Source of the DNA: Alectryocaccomicrobium faecavium
GTDB lineage: Bacteria > Bacillota > Clostridia > Christensenellales > Aristaeellaceae
Length of the DNA stretch: 57,688 nucleotides
Direction of reading: 5' to 3'
NCBI GenBank assembly: GCA_018713425.1
Contig: DVOT01000246.1
Coordinates: forward strand, 1-57,688
The notes below the pieces were generated by a model. It made no database searches, was not told where the DNA came from, and worked only from the letters and a program-made list of their open reading frames with translations. Every line of letters starts with the position of its first letter. The first letter of the stretch is position 1. Shown here in pieces: positions 50,181-57,688 of this stretch. The translations under genes and the position numbers were made by a program.

Positions 50181-51449
50181 ATGGGAACGATTGAAAAGCG
50201 CGGTAAAAATTCGTGGCGCGTCGGCGTGCAGGTGCAGACGGAACGCGGTTGGGAATGGGTGCGCAGAACGATCAAGATGCCGCAAGGAATGAGCGAAGCG
50301 CGCCAGCACAAGGAAGCAGAAAAAGCGCTTGCGCGGCTGATCCTGTCGTTGGACGATGAAGAGTTCGAGCCGCCGCGGCCGCGCTACACGCTGCGCGCCT
50401 TTGCAGAATTGTGGATGGAACAGCACGTCGTCCCGAATCTGGCGGCGGCCACGCAGAAAAACTATCGCCATTTTCTTGACGCGCGAATCCTGCCGGCGCT
50501 GGGCGACATACTGCTGGAAGACCTGACGCCCCTGCGCCTCACGCAGTGGTTGAACGATGTGCGCCGTAGCCCGCGGCGTTCCACGGCCCTGCCGGAAGAC
50601 CAGCTGAAGACGCCGCGCCGCCCCAGCGAAGAAGAGCGCATGGCCAAGGCGAAGCCTGCGGACATGCAGCTGTCTGCGCGCACGGTGCAGCACTACTACG
50701 ATACGCTGGAAGCGATGCTGGAAAAGGCCGTGCAGTGGGACTTGCTGAAGAAAAACCCCATGGACAAAGTGGATCGGCCGATCGCGCGCAAGAAAAAGGT
50801 CAATTATCTCACGGAAGAGCGCGCGGTCGAGTTGCTGCGCTGCCTGCACGATGAGCCGAATATGTGCTATCGCGCCGCCCTGCTGCTGGCGCTGCTCTGC
50901 GGCCTGCGTCTGGGCGAAGTGGGCGCGCTGCGCCTGTCCGATGTGGACTGGGTGCATGGTACCATCGACATAAGCCACGCCCTGAAGTACACGCCGCAGG
51001 CGGGCAGCTTCGAGGGCGCGCCGAAGTCGGAAGCCGGCGAACGCCTGATCTCGCTGCCGGCCAGCATGATGGCCGTACTCCATGAAACGCGCGAATACCA
51101 GCGCGACGCTAAGGCATGGGCCGGCGACGTGTGGGTGGGGGAAGGCTGGATCGTCCACGCTTGGAACGGCGCGCATCTCCACCACGACACGCCCAGCAAG
51201 TGGTTTCGCCGCTTCGCCGATGCTCACGGTTTTGAAGGCGTGCGCTTTCACGACCTGCGGCACACACACGCCACGATCCTGCTGGCAAACAACATAGACG
51301 CCGTGGCCGTGGCTACACGCTTGGGCCACAGCGATGCCACCGTCACGTTGCAGACCTACGCCCACGCGCTGCGCCGCCGCGACGAAGACGCCGCCCGCGC
51401 GATACAAGCCCTTCTTGACAGCGCAGGCAATCCCGAAGGCAAAAACTAA
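50181..51449 (+). CDS. int: Tyrosine-type phage integrase
   Basis: 422 residues. N-terminal arm-binding region (MGTIEKRGKNSWRVGVQVQT), a core-binding SAM-like domain (LRAFAELWMEQHVVPNLAAA, about 71-165, with an extended basic insertion around 128-160), and the catalytic domain: R243 (GLRLGE), K282 region, H357 and R360 (FHDLRHTHA), H383 (LGHS) and Y393 (QTYAH). It inserts the phage into the tRNA-Pro gene. ATG 50181 has GGAGG about 9 bases upstream; the open frame extends earlier but through the terminator. The gene lies next to the right att site. Confidence 0.95.
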   Translation: MGTIEKRGKNSWRVGVQVQTERGWEWVRRTIKMPQGMSEARQHKEAEKALARLILSLDDEEFEPPRPRYTLRAFAELWMEQHVVPNLAAATQKNYRHFLDARILPALGDILLEDLTPLRLTQWLNDVRRSPRRSTALPEDQLKTPRRPSEEERMAKAKPADMQLSARTVQHYYDTLEAMLEKAVQWDLLKKNPMDKVDRPIARKKKVNYLTEERAVELLRCLHDEPNMCYRAALLLALLCGLRLGEVGALRLSDVDWVHGTIDISHALKYTPQAGSFEGAPKSEAGERLISLPASMMAVLHETREYQRDAKAWAGDVWVGEGWIVHAWNGAHLHHDTPSKWFRRFADAHGFEGVRFHDLRHTHATILLANNIDAVAVATRLGHSDATVTLQTYAHALRRRDEDAARAIQALLDSAGNPEGKN

Positions 51450-51478
51450 GGGCGCAAACGCGCCCTCAAAGCCATTCC

Positions 51479-51500
51479 TTCCCCCAATTTTCCCCCAATT
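51479..51500. repeat. Direct repeats, candidate integrase arm sites
   Basis: TTCCCCCAATT twice in tandem (51479-51489, 51490-51500); the same 11 bases occur once near the left end at 15486-15496. Confidence 0.5.
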
Positions 51501-51545
51501 TTCAATCCGTGCTCGGCAAACCCGGAAAAGCCGTGCAAACAGCAC

Positions 51546-51579
51546 AAAAAAGTGCAAGGTTTTCAGAAAACCTTGCACT
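51546..51579 (-). terminator. Phage-supplied terminator for tRNA-Pro
   Basis: AGTGCAAGGTTTT (51551-51563) and its complement (51567-51579) form a 13-bp stem with loop CTG, followed leftward by TTTTT. It stands exactly where the host terminator (15282-15315) stood before integration. Confidence 0.8.
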
Positions 51580-51630
51580 ATATTTTGGTCGAGGTGACAG
51601 GATTTGAACCTGCGACCTTTTGGTCCCGAA
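51578..51630. repeat. Right prophage attachment repeat
   Basis: 53 bases identical to 15312-15364. It forms the 3' half of the functional tRNA-Pro gene here. Confidence 0.93.
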
Positions 51631-51662
51631 CCAAACGCGCTACCAAACTGCGCTACACCTCG
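51586..51662 (-). tRNA. tRNA-Pro (anticodon CGG)
   Basis: 77 nt with encoded CCA. Acceptor CGAGGTG/CACCTCG, D-arm GCGC AGTTTGGTA GCGC, anticodon arm TTTGG-TTCGGGA-CCAAA with CGG at 34-36, T-arm GCAGG-TTCGAAT-CCTGT. The 3' half is within the phage att repeat, so the phage regenerates the gene on insertion. Confidence 0.95.
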
Positions 51663-51667
51663 AAAAA

Positions 51668-51743
51668 TGGAGCCAATGAAGGGACTCGAACCCTTGACCT
51701 GCGGTTTACGAAACCGCTGCTCTACCGGCTGAGCTACATTGGC
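51668..51743 (-). tRNA. tRNA-Thr (anticodon CGT)
   Basis: 76 nt with encoded CCA. Acceptor GCCAATG/CATTGGC, D-arm GCTC...GAGC, anticodon arm GCGGT-TTCGTAA-ACCGC with CGT, T-arm AAGGG-TTCGAGT-CCCTT. Five bases ahead of tRNA-Pro in the same transcript. Confidence 0.95.
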
Positions 51744-51758
51744 ACGTCACAGAATATT

Positions 51759-51787
51759 ATTATAGCCATATGAGGCCGCTTCGTCAA
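51759..51787 (-). promoter_or_regulatory. Promoter of the tRNA-Thr/tRNA-Pro operon
   Basis: TTGACG (51782-51787), 17-bp spacer, TATAAT (51759-51764), 16 bases before the tRNA-Thr 5' end. Confidence 0.85.
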
Positions 51788-51811
51788 GAGGTATGCACAA
51801 AGTTTAACAAT

Positions 51812-51850
51812 GCAAAAATGGCCCGCGACGGAGGGCGCCGCAGGCCATTT
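51812..51850 (-). terminator. Terminator of the VanW-domain gene
   Basis: AAATGGCC (51843-51850, minus sense) pairs with GGCCATTT (51816-51823) around a GC-rich loop; TTGCATTG follows leftward. Confidence 0.65.
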
Positions 51851-51883
51851 GGGAGGAGGTTGGCACGCATGCCTTGGATGGCG

Positions 51884-52894
51884 CTAATAGGCCTCGTAAA
51901 TCTCGCAATACAACAGATTTCCCGTTTGATACAGAACCACGCTGAGCGAAGCGCCCTGGCCCACATACTGGAAGCGGAAATCGTCGTCGCCATAGTCGAG
52001 CAGAATCGCCTCGTCCGAGGATGCGACATAATTCTGATTGTATTTTTGGCCATAGGTATGCTTTTCGGTGATGCGCACGCAGTCCAAATCCCGGATGGCC
52101 AGATAGATCGTGCTGGCCGTTTGCGCCACGCCACCACCGCGCACACGCGCCCCGCGCCCATTCACGGCCACGCGGTAACCCGTCTGCGCGCTGCGCTCGC
52201 CCACCAAATCGTTGAACGAAAATTCCTGCCCATAGGCCAGGCGCACGCCCGAAATGGCGGAGGCGGCGCGCATCGCGTTGAACTGCTGGTCCTCGCCGCT
52301 GGAAAAGATCGTATACGCGCTGGAAATCAGCGCGCTGGACGGCGTTGACGGCGCGCCATTTCCACCCACCGTCACCGTTACGGACAAGCCGTATTCACTG
52401 GCCTCGGTGTAGAATGTCATCGTGCCCACGCTGTTGAAAAACGCCATGTCCTGCTCGTTGGCATAGTCCACCAGCACGGCGCTGTCGCCATCCACGGCAT
52501 AATTGTCCGCGAACTTATCGCCATAAAAGTGCAATTCGCTGAAATCCGCAATGCCCGCCTGGCGCACTGCCTGATACACCGTGGTGGCCAGCTGTGCCGC
52601 GCCGCCGCCGCGCACGCGCGCGCCGCGCCCGTTTTCCGCCAGCTTATAGCCCCACTGCGCCGTGCGCGGGCCGATCACATCGTTGAACGAGAAGGTTTCA
52701 CCCAACTCCAGCACATACCCGTTCAAGCGGCTGGCCGCCAATGAAACGTTGTATATTTTGTTTTCCGAAGAACCCAACAGCGTGGTATACCCCGAATACG
52801 CGCGCAAACCGCCGTATGCGCTCTGCGCCGAAGCCGGCAGCGCGCCGAGCAAAAGCGCCAACACGAGCGATAGACAAATCAAGCGCTTTTTCAT
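51884..52894 (-). CDS. Secreted protein with two VanW-like domains
   Basis: 336 residues. Signal peptide MKKRLICLSLVLALLLGALP with cleavage near ASAQS. Then two similar VanW-type units: FSFNDVIGPRTAQWGYKLAE with GRGARVRGGGAAQLATTVYQ, and FSFNDLVGERSAQTGYRVAV with GRGARVRGGGVAQTASTIYL. The VanW family is linked to the envelope of Gram-positive bacteria; its activity is unknown and does not by itself mean vancomycin resistance. AAGGGG precedes ATG 52894. It lies 80 bases behind the activase gene and may be co-transcribed with it. Confidence 0.85.
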   Translation of the reverse strand: MKKRLICLSLVLALLLGALPASAQSAYGGLRAYSGYTTLLGSSENKIYNVSLAASRLNGYVLELGETFSFNDVIGPRTAQWGYKLAENGRGARVRGGGAAQLATTVYQAVRQAGIADFSELHFYGDKFADNYAVDGDSAVLVDYANEQDMAFFNSVGTMTFYTEASEYGLSVTVTVGGNGAPSTPSSALISSAYTIFSSGEDQQFNAMRAASAISGVRLAYGQEFSFNDLVGERSAQTGYRVAVNGRGARVRGGGVAQTASTIYLAIRDLDCVRITEKHTYGQKYNQNYVASSDEAILLDYGDDDFRFQYVGQGASLSVVLYQTGNLLYCEIYEAY

Positions 52895-52974
52895 GAAACC
52901 CCTTCCCTTCCCGCTTTTCCTATTAGACGCGCGCGACGCGAGCGCGGTTCCCATCTTCTGCCAAATTCGCGTGA

Positions 52975-53877
52975 TCAAGATATACTCACGGGCACATCCG
53001 TCAACGCCTGCATTTGCGCGCGATACGGTTCCAGCGCTTCGCGCGCTAGGCTGGTGCGCAGCGCATAACCATCCTGGCGACCCAACTGTTCCCGCTTGGA
53101 AAGCCCCAGTGGATGATAGGGTTCCAGTTCGATCCCTGTCACGTGTCTGGCGGTATTCGCCAGCGCCGCAATGGCGGCGAAATGCGCCTCGCGGTCGTTC
53201 ACGCCGGGAATCACCGGGCAGCGCAAGAGCGTTTTCGCGCCCATATTATCCAGCATGCGGAAGTTGTCCAGGATGAGCGCGTTATCCACACCGGTAAACG
53301 CCTGATGCCGCTGCGCGTCGGTTTCCTTGATATCAAACAAAAACAATCGCGTATACGGCGCAATCTCCCGCAAGGTCTGGGGCGAGCCATAGCCGCTGGT
53401 TTCTATGCAAAGGGAAATTCCCCTTTCCTGCAACAACCGCGCCACCGCCAGGGCAAACTCCGGCTGCGCCAGGGGTTCGCCGCCACTGAATGTGGCCCCT
53501 CCCTCTTCCCCATAGAAAGGCATATCCCGCGCGGCGGCATCGGCGGCCTGCTGCGCCGTGTAAGTTTGGCCCAGGATCGCCAGCGCGCCTGTGGGGCAGG
53601 CCGCGGCGCACGCGCCGCAGGCTGTGCACCGTTCTCGCAAAATGACGTGCGCGCCCTGCTGGCTTGTATGCGCACCGGAGGGACACGCCGCCAGACACGC
53701 CCCGCAGCCGATGCATTTTGCGGCCTGGAAGCTCAGCTCGGGCCGTGCGCGATAACCCTCGGGATTGTGGCACCACTGGCACCGCAGCGGGCACCCCTTA
53801 AAGAACAGCGTGGTGCGAATGCCCGGCCCATCGTGCACGGAAAACCGCTGCACATTGAACAGAATTCCCGTTTCCAT
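52975..53877 (-). CDS. Glycyl-radical enzyme activating protein (radical SAM)
   Basis: 300 residues. Radical-SAM cluster motif GCPLRCQWCHNPEG, then an inserted pair of 4Fe-4S ferredoxin motifs (CIGCGACLAACP, CTACGACAAACP) as in PflA2/YjjW-type activases, GGEPLAQPEF (SAM-binding GGE), and C-terminal VIPGVNDREAHFAA. It uses SAM to install a glycyl radical on a partner enzyme. No glycyl-radical enzyme is in this window, so the partner is unknown. Its own promoter lies at 53914-53942. Confidence 0.9.
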   Translation of the reverse strand: METGILFNVQRFSVHDGPGIRTTLFFKGCPLRCQWCHNPEGYRARPELSFQAAKCIGCGACLAACPSGAHTSQQGAHVILRERCTACGACAAACPTGALAILGQTYTAQQAADAAARDMPFYGEEGGATFSGGEPLAQPEFALAVARLLQERGISLCIETSGYGSPQTLREIAPYTRLFLFDIKETDAQRHQAFTGVDNALILDNFRMLDNMGAKTLLRCPVIPGVNDREAHFAAIAALANTARHVTGIELEPYHPLGLSKREQLGRQDGYALRTSLAREALEPYRAQMQALTDVPVSIS

Positions 53878-53913
53878 GTGGATTCCGCCCTTTCGCGAAA
53901 TTTCCTGTTTTCC

Positions 53914-53942
53914 ATTATAAGGGCCGAAGCGCAACCTGTCAA
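53914..53942 (-). promoter_or_regulatory. Consensus promoter of the activase gene
   Basis: Perfect TTGACA (53937-53942), 17-bp spacer and perfect TATAAT (53914-53919), about 37 bases before ATG 53877. Confidence 0.9.
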
Positions 53943-53973
53943 CCCGGCGAACGGCCGCTTTCGCCCGCAAAAA

Positions 53974-54024
53974 GCGGCGGAACCGCCCTCACCGGCCACT
54001 GGCCGCATAGAGGCGTTCCGCCGC
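53974..54024 (-). terminator. Terminator of the ABC transporter operon
   Basis: GCGGCGGAAC (minus 54015-54024) pairs with GTTCCGCCGC (53974-53983); TTTTTGCG follows leftward. The loop contains a further small stem. Confidence 0.75.
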
Positions 54025-54050
54025 AAAACCCCTGCGAAAAAATGCTGGAA

Positions 54051-54959
54051 TTAACCCTTGACCGCGCCAATCATCACGCCCTTGACAAAATAGCGCTGCA
54101 AGAACGGATAAATGCATAGCACGGGAACCGTGGTGAGCACGATGGCCGAATACTTGATGGCCTCGGCAAATTCGTTCACCTGGTCGTTTTCCGCCGCAGC
54201 GGAGTTGAGCAAGTTCGAGTTGGCGATCAGCACCGCGCGCAACACGTTCTGAATGGGCAGCTTGTTGTTATCCTGCAAATAGATGGATGCCGGGAACCAA
54301 CTGTTCCAGTGGCCTACGCCGTAATACAAAAGGAGCACGGCGATGGTGGGCATAATCAGCGGCAGGATGATGCGGAAGCAAATCACCAGGTCGTTCGCGC
54401 CGTCGATGTGCGCGGATTCTTCCAAGCTATCGGGCACGGCTTCGATGGCGGTACGGCAGATGATGCTGTTGTACACGCTCATGGCGCCGGGCAAAATCAG
54501 CGCCCACAGCGAATTGTACAGGCCCAGATCGCGCACGTTCAAATACGTGGGGATCATACCGCCGGAGAAGAACATCGTGAACATGATGATGCCCAGCACA
54601 GGCTTTTTGAACATCACGTTTTTCGACGCCAGGAAGTAGCCGCAGAACAGCGTGAGCAAAATGTTGATCGGCAGCGACACCACCAGCACGAAGAGGATAT
54701 TGAGATAGCCGCTCACCAATAGCGGATGGGTGAAAGCCAGCTCATAGGAGCCGACAGTGAAGCCCACCGGCCAGAGAATCGTGCCCGGATGCGCGACCAG
54801 ATAAGAGTTCTCCGTGAACGACGCCACAATCACGTACCACATGGGATACAGCGTCACGATGCAAAGGAGCACCAGAATGAAACCATTGATAAAATCGAAG
54901 ATGCGCTCGCCCGGCGTTTTGCGGAACGCATTGCTGCGCTTTTTGGCCGTTACCTGCAT
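54051..54959 (-). CDS. Carbohydrate ABC transporter permease (YtcP/LplC type)
   Basis: 302 residues with six membrane helices (first FINGFILVLLCIVTLYPMWY) and the permease EAA loop EESAHIDGANDLVICFRIIL, which docks the ATPase. Family CUT1 permease, MalG type. It forms the inner-membrane channel with the product of the adjacent gene. It starts 15 bases after the upstream permease gene, and a terminator follows it. Confidence 0.92.
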   Translation of the reverse strand: MQVTAKKRSNAFRKTPGERIFDFINGFILVLLCIVTLYPMWYVIVASFTENSYLVAHPGTILWPVGFTVGSYELAFTHPLLVSGYLNILFVLVVSLPINILLTLFCGYFLASKNVMFKKPVLGIIMFTMFFSGGMIPTYLNVRDLGLYNSLWALILPGAMSVYNSIICRTAIEAVPDSLEESAHIDGANDLVICFRIILPLIMPTIAVLLLYYGVGHWNSWFPASIYLQDNNKLPIQNVLRAVLIANSNLLNSAAAENDQVNEFAEAIKYSAIVLTTVPVLCIYPFLQRYFVKGVMIGAVKG

Positions 54960-54974
54960 GATGATACCTCCCCT

Positions 54975-55919
54975 CTAGAACAGCCCGGATTCGGTCGTTT
55001 TGCGGCTGAACCAGTTTGTCAGCAGCAAGAACACGATGTTCACTGCCGTGTTAAACAGGCCGACTGCCGTGGAGAGGGAATACTGTTGCTTTTCCAAGCC
55101 CATGCGGTATGTATAGGTGGAGAACACGTCTGCCACCTCGTACGTGTTGGCCGTGTACAGCAGCAGCACCTTTTCATAACCCACGTTCAGGATGCTGCCC
55201 ATGCGCAGCACGAAGAGGATCATAATCGTGGGCAAGATGCCCGGGATGGTGATGTGCGCGATCTGCTGGAGGCGGTTCGCGCCATCGATGCGCGCGGCTT
55301 CATACTGCTCCTGATCGATGCCGGACAAAGCCGCCAGATAGATGATGGAGTTCCAGCCAATACTCTGCCAAATTCCGGAAATTACGTAGATCGAGCGGAA
55401 CGCTCCGGGATTGATCATCAAATTCTGGCGCGTGCCGCCAAAGAATTCCGCAATATCCGAAAATAAGCCGTTTTCCTGGCAATAGATCTTGATGAGCGAG
55501 CAGGTGACCACCAAAGAGATGAAATACGGCATGTAGGTGATCGTCTGCACGGTGCGTTTGAATTTGGTGTTCGTAACCTCGTTGAGCATCAGCGCCAACA
55601 GAATGGGCGCGGGGAAACCAAAGACGATGCTCAGCGCGCTGAGCAGGAACGTGTTGCGCAGCAGCCGCCAGAAATAGGGATCGGTGAAGAACGTTTCAAA
55701 CCACAGGACGCCTACCCAGTCGCTGCCGAAGATGCCGCGCGTGGTCCGGTAGTTCTTGAAGGCGATGATGAGACCATACATGGGCTTATAGGCGAACAGC
55801 GCGAGATATACCAGCACCGGCAAAATCAGCAGGTACTTGTATTTGTTCATCTTGAAATCCCGCGCGAGCCGCGTTCCCAGCGAATGCTTGTTATAAATCG
55901 AAGGATTTGCCTTTACCAT
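54975..55919 (-). CDS. Carbohydrate ABC transporter permease (YteP/LplB type)
   Basis: 314 residues, six membrane helices (YLLILPVLVYLALFAYKPMY first), with the EAA motif YEAARIDGANRLQQIAHITI. MalF/LplB-type CUT1 permease; substrate presumably an oligosaccharide or polysaccharide breakdown product. No ATP-binding gene follows, as is common for this subgroup that shares a housekeeping MsmX/UgpC-type ATPase. Confidence 0.92.
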   Translation of the reverse strand: MVKANPSIYNKHSLGTRLARDFKMNKYKYLLILPVLVYLALFAYKPMYGLIIAFKNYRTTRGIFGSDWVGVLWFETFFTDPYFWRLLRNTFLLSALSIVFGFPAPILLALMLNEVTNTKFKRTVQTITYMPYFISLVVTCSLIKIYCQENGLFSDIAEFFGGTRQNLMINPGAFRSIYVISGIWQSIGWNSIIYLAALSGIDQEQYEAARIDGANRLQQIAHITIPGILPTIMILFVLRMGSILNVGYEKVLLLYTANTYEVADVFSTYTYRMGLEKQQYSLSTAVGLFNTAVNIVFLLLTNWFSRKTTESGLF

Positions 55920-55983
55920 GGTTTTATTCCACCCTCGCTTTCGTGCGCGCCCACGGTGGGAACACGCCCGCCTGATATAAAAG

Positions 55984-56020
55984 GCGGCGGAGAGCGCAGG
56001 ATGCCGCGCATCTCCGCCGC
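55984..56020 (-). terminator. Partial terminator between binding protein and permeases
   Basis: GCGGCGGAGA (55984-55993) and TCTCCGCCGC (56011-56020) form a 10-bp stem; leftward CCTTTTATATC follows. Such a leaky stop after the solute-binding gene would give more binding protein than permease. Confidence 0.65.
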
Positions 56021-56052
56021 ATGAAGATGAACCTATGCCCTAGGATCGAAGA

Positions 56053-57630
56053 TTAACGGGCCACGTAGCGATCGTAGCAATCCTGGCGAATTTCCTTGAT
56101 TTCCTCATAGTTGTGGGACTTGAGGGATTCAAGGTGCGCTTCCCAAGCCGCGTCGTCATCGATATCCTGCGCGCCGGTGAGGAAGTTCGCAAAGCTCTCG
56201 GTGCAATAGGTGCCGATGCTCTGCCCGATGAGGGAAAGCTCGTCGGACTCATCCAGCGTGAAGGTCGCGCCCACCGGCCACTTCCAATAGGAGGTCACAT
56301 CCTCATTGGGATAGAACCAGATGTCATTGGCCGCGATGGCCGCCTCGGAGTTCTTTTCATACAGCAGCTTGGTGGCCTGGATGCAGGTCGCGCCCCAGGT
56401 CGCGCCGCCATACTTGGTGACGGGGTCGGTATCGGTGTCGTTGGCCAACAGTTCCGTGTACTGCGGCTCGCCGTCCTCGCCATACTCCCAGGACACGCCT
56501 TCCTTACCGAAGTTCCAGTAGAGGAAGCCTTCCGCGGTGTACGCGTAGTCGAGCATCTGCAGGCAGAGCTTCATGGTTTCTTCGTCGGCAGAAGTGGTGA
56601 TAACGCCGGTCTGCGTGCCGATGCCCGGGCCGCCGAAGACCATGCTCAGCGTGCCGTCATCGCCGGTGGGATACTGGATGCCCGCCCAAACGGGTTCCTT
56701 GCCATCCGCCACGCGCTCGTTGTTCCAGTTGGTCAACTGACCCATGGAGGTGATGGAGATACCCACCTGGTCGTTGTGCACCTTGGCCTTGATGGAGGTA
56801 TCGTCCAGCGAGAGGCTATCCTGGTCGAGCAGGCCTTCCTCCCACAGCTTGTTCAACCAGGAAACGTAGGTGCGCCATTCGGGCTGCGCCTGCGCCAGGT
56901 CGACCACGCCGTCTTGCACAAACCAGGTTTCATCCGAAGCGCCGAACGCGCCGAACGCGCCGGAGATACCAGTGGACTGGAAGCGGCTCCACGCGAAGGA
57001 GAACTTGGCGCCGTACTTCTCGTTGAACACGCGGATGACGTTTTCGAATTCAGAAACCGTCTTGGGCGCTTCAAGGCCGCACTCTTCCAGCCAGTCCGTG
57101 CGGATGACCGGGCCGAGGTAGGTGTCGTTCCAGCCGCCGTCCTCGCGGAAGAAGCCGAAAGTATAATACTGACCCTCGTCCGTCTTCATCGCGCGGTCAT
57201 AGGCCGGATTGCTCTGCAGGAAGGCATAATAGGCGGGAGCGTATTCCTGGATGTAAGGAGTGAGATCCCAGATGATACCGTCTTCCAGATAGAGGTTCGC
57301 ATCGTTCATCCAGTAGGTCATCATGATGTCCGGCAGGTTGGCGGGATCGGCAAGCAGCGTGTTGGTGAAGACGCTGCCGGTGGAACCCGCGGTGGGAATG
57401 ATCCACTCGATGTTCACGCCGAGCATCTCGCTCAGGCCCGTGTGGAAGGGAGATTCCGTCCAGTCCGCATACTTCTCATGTGGATTCAGGTTGCTTTCCG
57501 CATACCAGGTAATCGTCTTATCCGAATTGAGCGGATAAGTGTCCGCGCCGGAGAGCAAATCCAGTGCGGATGCGGGGATGCAGGCGAGCGCCAGCATAGC
57601 CACAATCGTGAGAGCCAGGAATTTCTTCAT
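56053..57630 (-). CDS. Extracellular solute-binding protein (LplA/YtcQ type)
   Basis: 525 residues: signal sequence MKKFLALTIVAMLALACIP; either lipidation at the Cys (ALAC, a poor lipobox) or cleavage after ASA. Then the two-lobed binding fold: TITWYAESNLNPHEKYADWT, NIEWIIPTAGSTGSVFTNTL, LPDIMMTYWMNDANLYLEDG, DIWFYPNEDVTSYWKWPVGA. This length and these features fit the large CUT1 binding proteins of gut Clostridia, which catch oligosaccharides. AAGGAGG precedes ATG 57630. The promoter lies outside the window. Confidence 0.9.
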   Translation of the reverse strand: MKKFLALTIVAMLALACIPASALDLLSGADTYPLNSDKTITWYAESNLNPHEKYADWTESPFHTGLSEMLGVNIEWIIPTAGSTGSVFTNTLLADPANLPDIMMTYWMNDANLYLEDGIIWDLTPYIQEYAPAYYAFLQSNPAYDRAMKTDEGQYYTFGFFREDGGWNDTYLGPVIRTDWLEECGLEAPKTVSEFENVIRVFNEKYGAKFSFAWSRFQSTGISGAFGAFGASDETWFVQDGVVDLAQAQPEWRTYVSWLNKLWEEGLLDQDSLSLDDTSIKAKVHNDQVGISITSMGQLTNWNNERVADGKEPVWAGIQYPTGDDGTLSMVFGGPGIGTQTGVITTSADEETMKLCLQMLDYAYTAEGFLYWNFGKEGVSWEYGEDGEPQYTELLANDTDTDPVTKYGGATWGATCIQATKLLYEKNSEAAIAANDIWFYPNEDVTSYWKWPVGATFTLDESDELSLIGQSIGTYCTESFANFLTGAQDIDDDAAWEAHLESLKSHNYEEIKEIRQDCYDRYVAR

Positions 57631-57688
57631 GCCGAGTCCTCCTTTTATTTTAGGCGCGCCGCTCGCGCGCCCTGGGGCACAAGAAAAA

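Larger units (their letters stand above)
15312..51630. mobile_element. Prophage (siphovirus, HK97-type) integrated in tRNA-Pro, about 36.3 kb
   Basis: Bounded by identical 53-bp direct repeats (15312-15364 and 51578-51630) made of the 3' half of a tRNA-Pro gene. Contents, leftward from the switch: regulators, primase/helicase, SSB, late regulator, packaging, head, tail, diversity-generating retroelement, lysis. Rightward: repressor, secreted protein, tyrosine integrase next to the right att site. Every expected structural gene is present and open, so the prophage may be intact. The only frame break is a likely programmed one in the tail chaperone. Confidence 0.93.

Noticed and set aside
50031..51578. 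Leftward 515-codon frame opposite the integrase
   Set aside because: Integrase has all catalytic residues on the plus strand; the mirror frame is His/Gln/Arg-rich and crosses the terminator.
51884..52894. Vancomycin resistance determinant
   Set aside because: VanW-like domains are widespread and no vanA/B, vanH or vanX type gene is nearby.
1..57688. CRISPR array
   Set aside because: No run of regularly spaced identical repeats with unique spacers and no cas genes; the repeated hairpins are single and dispersed, and the tandem repeats are coding.

Overview
The window is a piece of a GC-rich Bacillota (Clostridia-type gut anaerobe) chromosome carrying one nearly complete prophage. Evidence for the host: consistent AGGAGG-type ribosome binding sites, TTGACA/TATAAT promoters with 17-bp spacers, a Bacillota-style L10 leader in front of rplJ-rplL, an LplABC/YtcQP-type sugar ABC system, a VanW-domain protein and a YibE/F protein. 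The exact genus cannot be read from the sequence; a Christensenellales-like lineage is only a guess.

Left host region (1-15311): the tail end of a probable MATE exporter, an unusual array of consecutive hairpins (about 100-467), a YibE/F membrane protein, an APH-like phosphotransferase convergent with a methyltransferase, two cyclic-di-GMP genes (a degenerate GGDEF + EAL protein and a GGDEF protein), a GH2 glycosidase, and rplJ-rplL with leader and attenuator. Next to rplJ sits a decayed mobile element (about 10494-13032): a frameshifted large serine recombinase, two small membrane proteins and a beheaded repressor. It abuts a three-gene host operon (alpha-helical protein of unknown function, birA, GNAT acetyltransferase).

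Prophage (15312-51630, about 36.3 kb): a siphovirus of HK97 type integrated in a tRNA-Pro(CGG) gene, with identical 53-bp att repeats. The integrase end is on the right. Three genes read rightward (repressor, secreted protein, integrase). All others read leftward from a divergent switch near 48.65 kb: early regulators, a DUF927-type primase/helicase, recombination/SSB genes, a RinA/ArpU-like regulator, then HNH, terminase, portal, ClpP-like protease, capsid, connectors, tail tube, tail chaperone with a -1 frameshift extension, tape measure, distal tail, tail spike, a baseplate-type protein, and lysis genes at the left end. Repeated perfect hairpins end several of the modules. Four 21-bp iterons lie between the RinA/ArpU-like gene and the packaging operon.

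The highlight is a diversity-generating retroelement between the tail and lysis modules. A C-type-lectin-fold target gene ends in a variable repeat (20771-20895). It is followed by an Avd-like gene, a template repeat (19942-20066) and a YMDD reverse transcriptase with the DGR SQ motif. Template and variable repeats differ at 12 of 125 positions, and all 12 are adenines on the template coding strand.

Right host region (51631-57688): the rest of the tRNA-Pro gene, tRNA-Thr(CGT) with its promoter, a double VanW-domain secreted protein, a glycyl-radical-enzyme activase, and a carbohydrate ABC transporter (two permeases and a solute-binding protein).
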